Shown here: one piece after another, positions 25,618-35,114 of the stretch
Layout: every line of letters starts with the position of its first letter
Numbering within the stretch: position 1 is the stretch's first letter
From: Eulemur rufifrons
Lineage: Eukaryota; Chordata; Mammalia; Primates; Lemuridae
DNA: 64,000 nt
Direction of reading: 5' to 3'
NCBI RefSeq assembly: GCF_041146395.1
Contig: NC_090984.1
Coordinates: 80,735,114 to 80,799,113, forward strand
Notes under the pieces: model-generated
Databases searched by the model: none
Told to the model about the DNA's origin: nothing
The model's input: the letters and a program-made list of their open reading frames with translations, nothing else
Position numbers and translations under genes: made by a program

Positions 25618-26955
25618 ATAGTCTCCCAAGCAAGGTGCACAAATCCCTAGGGGTGTGCAAGATGATCCCTTGGAATGCTGAAAAAATATTAGGACATCTA
25701 TATTTATATTTTAATCTATAAAAAAGAAATAAACCAAGCTCTACTAATGTCTAATCTATGGATCAGCTCCAGCACCCTCACTTGGCCTGAGTGTCCCAAG
25801 GCCAGGGAGCCAGGTGTCACCAATCCAGGTGCATCCTACAAGGGAGTGGGAGGAGCTGACAGCCTGCCCTTGCTTGGCCCTTGGTTTTCAGCATTTTCCT
25901 CTACATGGCAGTTTGTGCGTGTGCAAGGAAATGGAGTCATAGATCATATTAACTAATTTTAATCAGACTAATTCTCACCAAATGCTCTGATAGCTTTAAG
26001 ATATTTCTGCAATGAAACTAACATGCTAATAACGCAAATACAAGTAAAAAAAAAAATAAGAGAGGAATAGCAAAGCTGACATTTCTACTTCCACCCAGTA
26101 CAAGCTCTCTGTCAGCTACCTACTTAGTCCCTTCAAGGTAAATTAGATGCTTTAACAATAAGCAAGAAAGCAACTTCTTTTCAAAAGAAATCCATGCTAT
26201 GGAAAGAGCATTGTGAAAATGAGTGTTTGGAAATGTTTCTATCATTATATGATTTTGTTGAAGAAAACACTGTAACTATATCACTATAAACACTCCTCTC
26301 TGAACGCTGTTTTTAAATCTTCCAAATGGAGAGTTTCAGTGGGTTTTGAATGCCTTTGTTAAAAACATTAAAATGCATTATCTTCAAATTAGTTTTGCAA
26401 GAACATCTGATTGAGATCACAGAAGATGGAAATTTGCTAGCCATATTTCAACAAAAAAAAACATTGCAAGATGAATTTTAGATTGAAAATTGACTTACAT
26501 GATTAAGTGAAGTCCCTGATGCACTCCTCCTTCTACTTGGATTGTTTCTGAGGAATATTTTTCCACTATAATAATAATTGAAAACCAAGTTTAAAAAATA
26601 AACTTGAATTAGAAAAACACCTTCTAATTGCTTCACTGCAAAATTTTAAACTAACAGTCTAAAAAATTAATAAACCATATTAAAGTACATTGTTCTCATT
26701 TTAGAATGGTAATAATATTCTGATGAGAGCAAAAATTTTGTCACCATAAACAAATAAAATAAAATATCATTGTAAAGTGTTTATTTTATATTTATGTCAT
26801 CCTTTTTAAATCCTTTGTGTTCTTTATAATAAATATATATGGCCATTATAGTACATTTATATAAATGATATGTAGATTATGGGTGAATGTTCAGTATATT
26901 TTACTGATAGAGGTACAAGACCCAAAAAGTTTTGTGATCATTGGTCTACAATGGC
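25618..26955 (+). mobile_element. Probable second hAT DNA-transposon relic
   Basis: The left edge ('gtctcccaagcaaggtgcac' and 'ggggtgtgcaagatgatcccttgg') and the right edge ('gaggtacaagacccaaaaag', then 'ttttgtgatcattgg') resemble the ends of mammalian hAT elements with CAGTGGTTCCCAA-type termini. Near 26400-26450 a conceptual plus-strand reading gives EHLIEITEDGNLLAIFQ, similar to the region before the C-terminal dimerisation domain of ZBED/FAM200-like hAT transposases. Frames are broken and no clear target-site duplication was found. The call is tentative. Confidence 0.4.
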
Positions 26956-27369
26956 TTCTGGCCTGGTGAGAGTTTACTTTCAACATATTATAGTACCAAT
27001 TGTATACAACAGACAGCTAAAGCTCCTTGGTGGGTAAGTGAGGGAGCAATAGGAAGATATACAGAGTACTACATCAGGAAAGCATCAATTAAGAAAAATA
27101 ATATGCACTAAAATGTAGGCCACAAAATATAGCTTTCAAGTATCATATTCACTCAAAATCACAACAGCGTGCCAGCCTTGGTTCCAGTACTCCACTTTAA
27201 ATGTATTTAGAAATACTGGATATATGACTAAGTATACTTTCAGCTCAAAGTTTCCTGAAACCAGGAAACTGTCTTCCACCTTACGGTAAAATTTCATGTT
27301 CACAGATGTTAAAATTTCTGATAATCGAAACCCAACTTTCATCACTGACAAAATTTTCTCAGTCCTGTA

Positions 27370-27870
27370 TGTCAGATCATGTCACTTCTCTATTCAGCAC
27401 TCTCCAGTGGGCTTTCGACCTCAGAGGAAAAGCCCGAATTCTCAGAATTGCCTACAAGGTCCTCTCTGATCTCACCCCTTGCTACCTCTCTGGCCTCAAC
27501 TCCTACGCCTTCCACTGTCAGTCACTGGGCTGTAGCTACATGCTAGTCCCCTTGCTCTTTCTGGAACATTCCAGGCCCACTCCTGCCTCAGGCTGCTCTT
27601 TCTGTTCCTTCAGCCTAGGAGAGTATCATCCACCTCCCTCAGGTCTTTCCTTGACTGCCCCCTCAGCAGGGAGGTCTTTCCTAAACACCCTCCCACAACC
27701 TCTACCCGCTCCCCTCATCCACTTTTCTCCTCACCTCCTACCACCATCTCAAATCATATACATTTACTTTTTTTTTTTTTTGCCACAAGGGAATTGTGTT
27801 TTATTCACTGTCATATACCCAGCACTTAGGACATAGTAGAGAAAATATCTTTTGAATAAATATTCAAAGC
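27370..27870 (+). mobile_element. L2 3' region
   Basis: Sense L2 text is visible in order: 'cagatcatgtcacttctc', 'ctacaaggtcctctctgatc', a run corresponding to the 'ttccctctgcctggaac' zone, then 'tatacccagcacttaggac'. The 176-codon open frame 27306-27836 is a chance reading of this repeat. A T run at 27768-27781 interrupts it. Confidence 0.8.
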
Positions 27871-27924
27871 AGAAAATTGAAAAGTTGTTTCAAAATGCTC
27901 GAAGAGACAAGGAGAAACCACCTT

Positions 27925-28052
27925 CATTAATGTGTTCAATATTTATTGTGCATTTGTTATGTCTGTATATGGCACTGTTTTGGATTGTTTAAGGAAATAC
28001 AAAGATGAACAAAATAAAATTCTCTGAAGAAGTTTGTGATTCAATATAAGGT
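27925..28052 (-). mobile_element. L2 3'-end fragment
   Basis: The text 'caatatttattgtgcatttg' and 'aaatacaaagatgaacaaaat' is the reverse complement of the L2 terminus. An Alu is inserted immediately after it. Confidence 0.6.
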
Positions 28053-28061
28053 ATAAACACA

Positions 28062-28365
28062 GGCCTAGCGAGGTGACTCACACTTGTAATCCCAGCAGTT
28101 TGGGAGGCTGAAGTGGGAGGATTGCTTGAGGCCAGCAGTTTGAGACCAATCTGAGCAAGAGCCAGACCCCATCTCTATAAAAAATGTAAAAGTTAGCCAG
28201 GTGTCATAGCACATGCCTGTAGTCCCAGCTACTCAGGAGGCTGAGGCAGGAGGATCACTTGAGCCCAGGAGTTTGAGGTTGCAGTGAGCTGTGATGATGC
28301 CACTGCACTCTAGCCCCCAGCAACAGAGCAAGACTTTGTCTCAGAAAAAATATATACATATATAG
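28062..28365 (+). mobile_element. Older dimeric Alu
   Basis: Both Alu arms are present, with substitutions throughout. A 9-base repeat, ataaacaca, occurs at 28053-28061 and 28366-28374 and fits a target-site duplication. The short linker lacks the long lemur extension, so this copy predates the young lemur subfamily. Confidence 0.88.
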
Positions 28366-28616
28366 ATAAACACAAATCATTATAATATCTGACAAGCTAT
28401 ATCTGCTAAGCATTGTTGAAGGATTTCTGGTCTAGGAGAGGGTTGAGGAGGGGGAACCCACTTCTGTCTGGTTAGAAAAGGAAAGTCAGGGAAGTAGAGT
28501 ATCAGAAATGACTTCAGAGAAGTATTTGAACTAACCCTTGAAGGTAAAATTGTGTTTGTAACTTTAAGCACATCACACATTATACAGTATGATTCATTAC
28601 TCTCTAAGATTCTTTT

Positions 28617-28773
28617 CAGGGAGCGGGGAGGAGGGGATGGGTATATTCACATCTAATGGGTGCGTTGCACAGTCTGGGGGTTGGGCACGCTTGTAGCTCT
28701 GACTCGGGCAAAGGCAGTATGTGCAACCTAAACGTTTGTACCCTCGTAATGTTCTGAAATGTAAAAAAAAAAA
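28617..28773 (+). mobile_element. Severely truncated L1 3' end
   Basis: Only the last part of the 3' UTR of the lineage-specific L1 is present: a polypurine block at 28619-28640, then 'gcaacctaaacg', then an A tail at 28762-28773. It is the same 3' UTR type as the copies at 6246-6909 and 54766-55911. Confidence 0.8.
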
Positions 28774-28784
28774 AGAATAGTAAA

Positions 28785-29025
28785 ATTCATAGTGACAAAA
28801 AGTAGAATAGTGCTTACTGGAGGACGGAAGGAGGGGGACATATGGCATTATTGTTTAGTGGGTACAGAGTTCCAATTTGGGATGATGACCAAGTTTTGGA
28901 GATAAATAGTGGTGATGGTTGCACAAAAATTTCAAGGATTCTTAACGCCACTGAATTGTATACTTAAAAACTTAAAATGGTTAATTTTATATATATTTTA
29001 CCACAATAAAAAACTCTAATAAATA
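28785..29025 (+). mobile_element. L1M 3' UTR terminus
   Basis: This is an old L1MC/L1MD-type end: 'agtgacaaaaagtagaatag', then 'gggatgatgaccaagttttgg', quoted in part, then 'ggtgatggttgcac', then 'cactgaattgtatac' and 'taccacaataaaaaac'. The younger L1 end at 28617-28773 lies directly upstream. Confidence 0.8.
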
Positions 29026-29907
29026 AGATTATTTTCAATCTTTTCCCTCTCCCCACTTCACAGAGAGGTAAAGAATATGAATTTATAAATCTATTGGCCC
29101 TCAGGGATCTTAGAGCTTCTTATCAATCTACATTATTAGAATTTTAAAAAATTCTTGAATTGAGAAGCAGAGAAACTTGGTCCACCATAGACAGGAAACC
29201 TTGCCCATCAGAGGGCAGCAGGTGTGAGTTAGAGGACCTGGGATGCACCTGGTCTGGATGGGAGAAGGCAATGCGTTTGATTAATTTTAACACCAAGAGT
29301 CTCTTTCAGCAAAGGCCACATTCTTGGCAGGTGTATGTTTCTTATTATGTCATTTTACTACTTAAGAGAATAACAGGGAAAAGTCAAATTCCCATGAATC
29401 TCTATTAATCTTTGCTTCAAACATCACCTCAAGGATCAAGATATCAGATGTGACATTTTTCATGTTTTTCTCCCTGAGTACTCAAGTGCTCTTATGTCAA
29501 ATGAGAGGAAGAAATACAAACCCAGTATTACCAGATTTATACTCACTAGCATTTTTATCTCATTCTACTACGATATAACTGTGATCATAGCACCTGCTGG
29601 TTCAGAAACACCAGAAGACCGTGTTCAAGAGCTCTTGCAACTATTTAGTGACTGGACTAAAATAGGTATCTGGACAAAAGGGACTTCTGCTTAAAAGAAT
29701 AGAGCAAAAATAGCTTCCATGCCATTTGAAATGCACAACCTTCCAGCAACCGGGTGGTAGGCAGCCTGGCAACCTATGGGTATCTTGAGGTTATAACTAG
29801 AGAACGTCCTTCCCTGCTGATGGTTGATACCAAACATGGCATCAATAGAGGACTTCCCAGGAGGCCTAATGGGGTCGTTTTCTTTACAACAGTACAAGCA
29901 GTTGTTT

Positions 29908-30226
29908 TGTTTTGTTTTGTTTTGTTTTTTGAGACAGAGTCTCACTCTGTTGTCTGGGCTAGAGTGCCGTGGTGTCAGCCTAGCTCACAGCAACCTCAAA
30001 CTCCTGGGCTCAGCCTCCCAAGTAGCTGGGACTACAGGCATCTGCCACCATGCCCAGCTAATTTTTTCTATATATTTTTAGTTGTCCAGCTAATTTCTTT
30101 CTATTTTTAGTAGAGACGGGGTCTCGCTTTTGCTCAGGCTGGTCTCGAACTCCTGAGCTCAAACGATCTGCTACCTCAGCCTCCCAGAGTGCTAGGATTA
30201 CAGGCATGAGCCTCCGCGCCTGGCCA
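29908..30226 (-). mobile_element. Lemur-type Alu, antisense
   Basis: This full-length Alu reads on the minus strand with its tail (T/G-rich, TTTTG units) at the left. It contains the extended lemur linker around 30065-30105. A 14-base duplication, acaagcagttgttt, flanks it at 29894-29907 and 30227-30240. Overlapping open frames at 29691-30110 are Alu readings, not genes. Confidence 0.93.
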
Positions 30227-30240
30227 ACAAGCAGTTGTTT

Positions 30241-33200
30241 GATAATGAGTGGGTTCTAAGAATAGAGAACTCCAACACTATTTCCATGTTGACTAAAGAG
30301 ATAGGGATGAATATTAGACCCCAAACACAAGTTTGAAAAGGCATATAAATGCAAAACAATTAAAGATTTAAAAAACTGTTTCCATTATAAATATCCACAG
30401 CTTTTAATCAAATATAAAATATCTACTGCTTTAATAATTTTCTTGAGAAATTAGAATATTCAAATCAATGAAGGAAAGTGTCTTGGGGTAATGCTTTGAT
30501 TATATGACAAGGATCTTTTATCAGCAAAGACAAATGTCACATATATTAATACAAATATCCTTCAGAAGAAAGGGCAGGGATAGTTGCTATACAGACCCCC
30601 ACAAAGCTCAGAAAAAATTAATTTGTCTTGCCAGTATTTTTTGTAATCAGGCTCATGTTTGTAATTTCTTGTTGATTCAGAATCAATGAACAGTTTATTG
30701 CTCAGTTCAGGATATTTTTGGACAAACTGATTTCCAGAGCCAAGGAGTTCATTCTCACATGTTTCACATGACACTCTACAGGTTAATTATTAAGCAGGTA
30801 GTGTGCATTTCATTTCCAAGAAGAGATAGGCATCTCCCCCAACAGTCCACAGGGATAATGGAAGGCAGAAGAAAGATCTAATCTTCATTTCACTGTTGAT
30901 GAAGTGAATATCCTGAATGGATATTCTGTGGCTCTCTAATGAGACAACACAGCCCACAGCGGAAATTTGAAATATTCTGAGTTGCTATAGAAGAGGAGAT
31001 TCAAACCTGCTTTTATTTTCTCGTTTCCATGAGCTTTGATACCATTTCTCCAAACATGAAAACTTTCCTTGTCTCTCTCCTACCACTCCTTTTTTGTTTG
31101 TATATGTTACTCAATGCACAGAAGCAATTTCAACCAGGAACAGTCATTCTCACCCCAAACAAACATCTGAATTCAGTTTCTGTCCATAAACAGTGTCTGT
31201 GAAAATAGTCTTGATCTTCTTGCCATCCCATCAAAATGGCCTTGATGCATCCCAAGGCACAGATCACACGAACTATGGCACACAGACCCAAGGGAATTGT
31301 TTAGTATCTCTTGTGCAATTAATTCCATTCTGTAAAGCAGATTTCAGCCACAGTTTAGAATCAAATGTGCAACATAGCTCTAATAGAAGTCTGTTGCCCA
31401 AGGAAATATTACAGTCAATTTTTATTGAACTCCTTTATTGGCAAGAGTCTAGCTTCTTTTAGGTTTAGACTAATGCCTTTCAAGTCCTATGGCCTATGAA
31501 CATTTGCCAGTGTTATGACTGATCCACTCCATAGGTAAACAAAAATTTCCATCCTTCACAATTATCAATCCAAAAATTTTCATCAAAACCCCTCAAAAGC
31601 TTTTCAGAACTCCCAAAGTGTTCCTGAAAAACAATGCAATACTTATTATCTCAGATTTCTCTACACTTGCCTTGGAGCAAATTCTCCCTTCTCATCATCC
31701 TATTCCTAACCCTTTCCATATGCAAAAGTCAAAAAGCTAGTTCATATTAAATTTTGAGATCTGTAAGAAAAAAAACAAGAAATTTCTGTTGGCTAGAGCA
31801 AAACAGCATAAAAATTTTCTTCCCTAAGTGAAGGCACAAGAAAAGAAAGAAAATTTGAGCCAAACAAAATAGCCTTCCCTTCACTCAATCAAGATTTTTG
31901 TTAGAATCCATTCTTTATAAGCAACCCATATCCACAGTTCTCACCTGATGCCAGAGAGGCACAAGGTATTTTAAGTTTTGATCTTGTACATTTTCCTTAA
32001 GAAATGATACCTGCTGACCAGAGAGAAGAAGTAGCTATGAATAGCCAATAAATATTATTTTATGAACTTTAGGACCTCAGGAGAACCGTGATTTTACCAA
32101 TGAGCTAGCTTTTTAAATAGCATGGACGAGCGCACGGGCACATTAGAGATGCGATCCTGTGGCCATTACCTGTCTGTGCACCTCCCTCTGAGATGCCAGG
32201 GAGCAAAACAAACTGTCCCCTGTAACAGGAGGCCTTAAATGGTGAAAATTAGTTTCAAGTGTCACAGTTAAGTATGTCCTGTTTAATTCTACCCCTAAAG
32301 ACCCATAGCGTCTTCTTTCTTTTGCCTTTCTAAGTAACTTTTCTCTGGGTCTCTGCCTCTCATTCGGCCTCTATCTGTGGAGGAAGAGGACTCAGAGAAT
32401 GAGGAAGAATTCTCTCTTTTGCCTTCTGTCTCCTTCCCCTAGTCTCTCTCCCCCTGTTCCTATCTCTCAGAATCTCTTCCTCCAGCCTCTCTCCCTCTTT
32501 CTCCCTCTCCCTCTCCCTCTCTCCCTGTCTCACTTCAGTATTCCAATTTGGGTTTTCTTGTTTTGCAGAAAACCGTACTGATTTTACACTCTTGGATATG
32601 AGAGATACAGCTGGGCAGGAACTTCTCTGGGAGTGAATCACTATTGTTCCCAGTGGTTTTATTTGTCTTCTTTACAAGTCTCCCTGCTGCCCACAAAAGT
32701 GCCAAGCTCCTGATAAATGGGACAGTGAGGTGTCACATTTTTCCCCTCTAAATGCAGAGTAAACTTTCATAGCCTTGCTTTACTGCACTGAAAAATGAAA
32801 TTATAACTACATGCCAGAAGGTCCTTAAAGAATTCCTTTCTAGGCATAGCCCCTGAGTGCCTTCCGCACAGCTAAACAAGTGTTTCAAAGGAAGAATATT
32901 TATCCTTATAAAATAATTTCCCATAAGAAAACTTTGGTTCTACAACTACCTTTCCCAGGAATCCTAGTTACACCACCAACACTAAAACACACGCCTGCCA
33001 TAGGAAGCAGATCAAAAGAAAAAGACAAGAAGCCCTTCCCAGCGAGGACTGAACCCCATGAACCCTATTCCCCATGGCTAGCAAGTATAAGCAATAAATG
33101 CATATCAGTAATGACAAGGCCTGTGTTTTATGACCTAAAGTCCTGCGAAGACTAGAATCCTGACCCATCCTTTTTCTTCCCAGTATTTTATTAGTTCTGA

Positions 33201-33296
33201 AAATAATACAAGTTTTCTTACCACTACCAATAATAAGAGCCTTGCTCCACAACTGTATTAATTCACACTTGTAGCCCCTATTGCTCTGAGCCAGAT
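30241..33296. other. Unassigned unique sequence with polypyrimidine tract
   Basis: About 3 kb with no gene or repeat I can name, apart from the CT-rich tract listed separately. Open frames of 60 to 120 codons on both strands show no domain and no exon-like splice environment. Confidence 0.35.
32430..32532. repeat. Polypyrimidine tract, (CTCTCC)-rich
   Basis: About 100 bases are almost entirely C and T, with a regular CTCTCC run at 32486-32526. The opposite-strand open frame (32360-32641), rich in Arg and Glu, is simply a reading of this tract. Confidence 0.9.
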
Positions 33297-33460
33297 GCTG
33301 ACAAACTATGGGCCACACCCAGCTCCCCACCTGTTTTTGTAAAAGTTTTATTGTGACACAGCCACGCTCACTTGCTTACGCACAGTCTATGGCTGTTTTC
33401 ACACTACAACGGCAGAGCTGAGTAGTTGCCATAGAGACCGCAGGACCCTTTATGGAAACA
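33297..33460. mobile_element. hAT-Charlie MITE fragment
   Basis: The phrases 'gctgacaaactatgggcc', 'ctgtttttgtaaaagttttattg' (quoted in part) and 'ctacaacggcagagctgagtagttg' fit a mammalian hAT-Charlie non-autonomous family with CAGGGGT...GCAAAC ends. Only part of the element is present. The exact family name is uncertain. Confidence 0.75.
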
Positions 33461-33504
33461 ATAGACATACCTGGTCCAAGCAACAGAAACACCTGGTGAT
33501 TGCC

Positions 33505-34085
33505 ATCACACACTGAGTATTTACCATGAGAAAGTGCTAGGTGCTTTACCTGGATTGTTAATTGTCACAACAACCTTACGAGTTGGGCACTTTTATTATC
33601 ACTGCTACAGACTGAATGTTTGTGCCCTCTCCCCCCAAATTTCACCTGTTGAACTCCTTGTCCTCAATATAATGGTATTAGGAGGTGGGCTTTTGGGAGG
33701 TAATCAGTTCATGAAGGTGGAGCCCTCATGAATGGGGTTGGTGTCATTATAAAAGAGATCCTAGAGAGCTCCCTTGCCCCTTCTGCCATGTGAAGACACA
33801 GCAAGAAAACAGCCATCTGTAAACCAGCACGCCCTCACCAGACACTGAATCTGCTAGGGCCTTGATATTAGATTTTCCAGCCTCCAGAACTGTGAGAAAT
33901 AAATTTCTATTGCTTATAAGCCACCCAGTCTATGGTATTCTGTTATGGCAGCCTGAGAGGACTAAGAGAATCACCATTGTAAGAAAGAAACAAGGTATCT
34001 TGTAAGAGGAGCCAGAAGTCAAACCCAGGCAGTCTGGCTTGAGAGCCCATGCTGGTAATCACTTATCCAAACTGGCTCTAGATTT
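33505..34085 (-). mobile_element. MIR split by an LTR insertion
   Basis: The left part (33505-33602) has 'gtgctaggtgctttacctgg' and 'gtcacaacaaccttacgag'. The right part (33975-34085) continues with 'gaagtcaaacccaggcagtctgg' and 'agcccatgctggtaatcac'. Together they form one antisense MIR interrupted by the LTR at 33603-33969. The interrupted middle corresponds to the short 'gaggaaactgag' core zone, which is degraded here. Confidence 0.8.
33603..33969 (+). mobile_element. Solo LTR of ERVL-MaLR (MST type)
   Basis: This 367-bp solo LTR starts with TGCTACAGACTGAATG. It contains 'ccctcatgaatgggg', 'ccatgtgaagacacagc', 'ccagcctccagaactgtgag' and the 'aataaatttctattgc' polyadenylation zone, and ends with 'ggactaagaga'. 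A perfect 5-base duplication, atcac, flanks it at 33598-33602 and 33970-33974. No internal viral coding sequence is present, so recombination between two LTRs has removed it. The start frame at 33534-33731 has no meaning. Confidence 0.9.
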
Positions 34086-34611
34086 GGGGATGCTAATGCT
34101 CTGGCAGGAAAGAAATCGAACAATAGTAGGACACATGCAAAACAAAACAATGAATGTCTTTTTTAAAAGCGGAAGAAAGTAGGACCAAAGAATGAGAAAA
34201 GATTTGGGGTTATCAATACAAAAGCTGGGATAATAGGCTGTAAAATTTTACTCAAGTCAAACTTTCAAACCACCTTCATAGATTCCTTATGTGAAATCCA
34301 GGAAAGAGAGAGCAACTGGCTGAGTACTGAACAAATGTTTGTCAAGTTGATGGATGGATGGTTGAGTATTAGGTTATCTCACAGAATCAAAGGGAGCACT
34401 GAATGACCAAGAGGTGGCAAGGATTCGGACCAGGATGAATCAAGAGACTTCAACAGGAAAATTTAGAGGTCCTCTTTACAGGTGACAATCATCTGCATGA
34501 CTCAGCCCTGGCAACATTTCTGGGTATCCCATTCCAGATTTCAAATTTCAAGGAGACAAAATCGTATTGGGCCTCTGTGGTTCAGGTATATACCTCTAGA
34601 GCAGTGGTTCT

Positions 34612-34710
34612 AAGCCCTGGCTATACATTAGAATCCCCTGGGGAGCTTTTAAACAATACCAGCTCTTGAGCCTCACATAAGATCCACTGAAACTGAATCT
34701 CTTGGGCTGA
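34612..34710. mobile_element. MER5A fragment
   Basis: It starts with 'cagtggttctaagccctgg' and continues with 'gaatcccctggggagctt' and 'aaactgaatctcttggg'. The right part of the element is missing. Confidence 0.75.
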
Positions 34711-34711
34711 A

Positions 34712-34922
34712 GACTTGGGTGACCTTGGGACTCTATTCAGTGATTGAAGATGGCAGCCATCTTATAAAACCAACTGGAGACAGCACAGAAAGACTCACAG
34801 CACTAGAGCCCTCGCTGAGCCTTCTTAGCTACCGGAGCTAATAAAATCATTATTCTCTAAGCTAACTTGTGTTGTGTTGGGTCATTTCTTAGGTGCAAAA
34901 TATAGCACCCTAACCAATACAC
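34712..34922 (+). mobile_element. Possible LTR fragment
   Basis: A 'tataaaacc' motif (34765) is followed about 75 bases later by 'aataaaatc', and then by a T/G-rich stretch 'gttgtgttgggtc' and 'ccctaaccaatac'. This order (TATA, polyadenylation signal, GT-rich U5) resembles a long terminal repeat. I cannot name the family and found no second LTR. Confidence 0.35.
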
Positions 34923-34989
34923 TCCTGATGTCCAAGAATGAGGCACTCCCACTAATCTAAATCATTGCCATGAAATCAGATCTAATTAG

Positions 34990-35110
34990 TTAATGAACAT
35001 ATCCTGAGTGTGCACTCTGTACTCAGACCTGCCCTGAGTGCTACAGAGAATATCAATAACTGTTAGACTGCATGTGTCCTCAAGAAACTTATAAAATAAT
35101 TTTCATAGCT
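34990..35110 (-). mobile_element. L2 3'-end fragment
   Basis: The text 'gtgctacagagaatatcaat' and 'tcctcaagaaacttataaaat' fits the reverse complement of the L2 terminus. Diverged and short. Confidence 0.45.
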
Positions 35111-35114
35111 CTGA

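Noticed and set aside
27306..27836. 176-codon frame, the longest in the window
   Set aside because: It lies almost entirely within a sense L2 3' region. The proline- and serine-rich translation is the usual reading of that repeat.
32360..32641. Arg/Glu-rich frame resembling a charged nuclear protein
   Set aside because: It is the reverse reading of a CTCTCC low-complexity tract.
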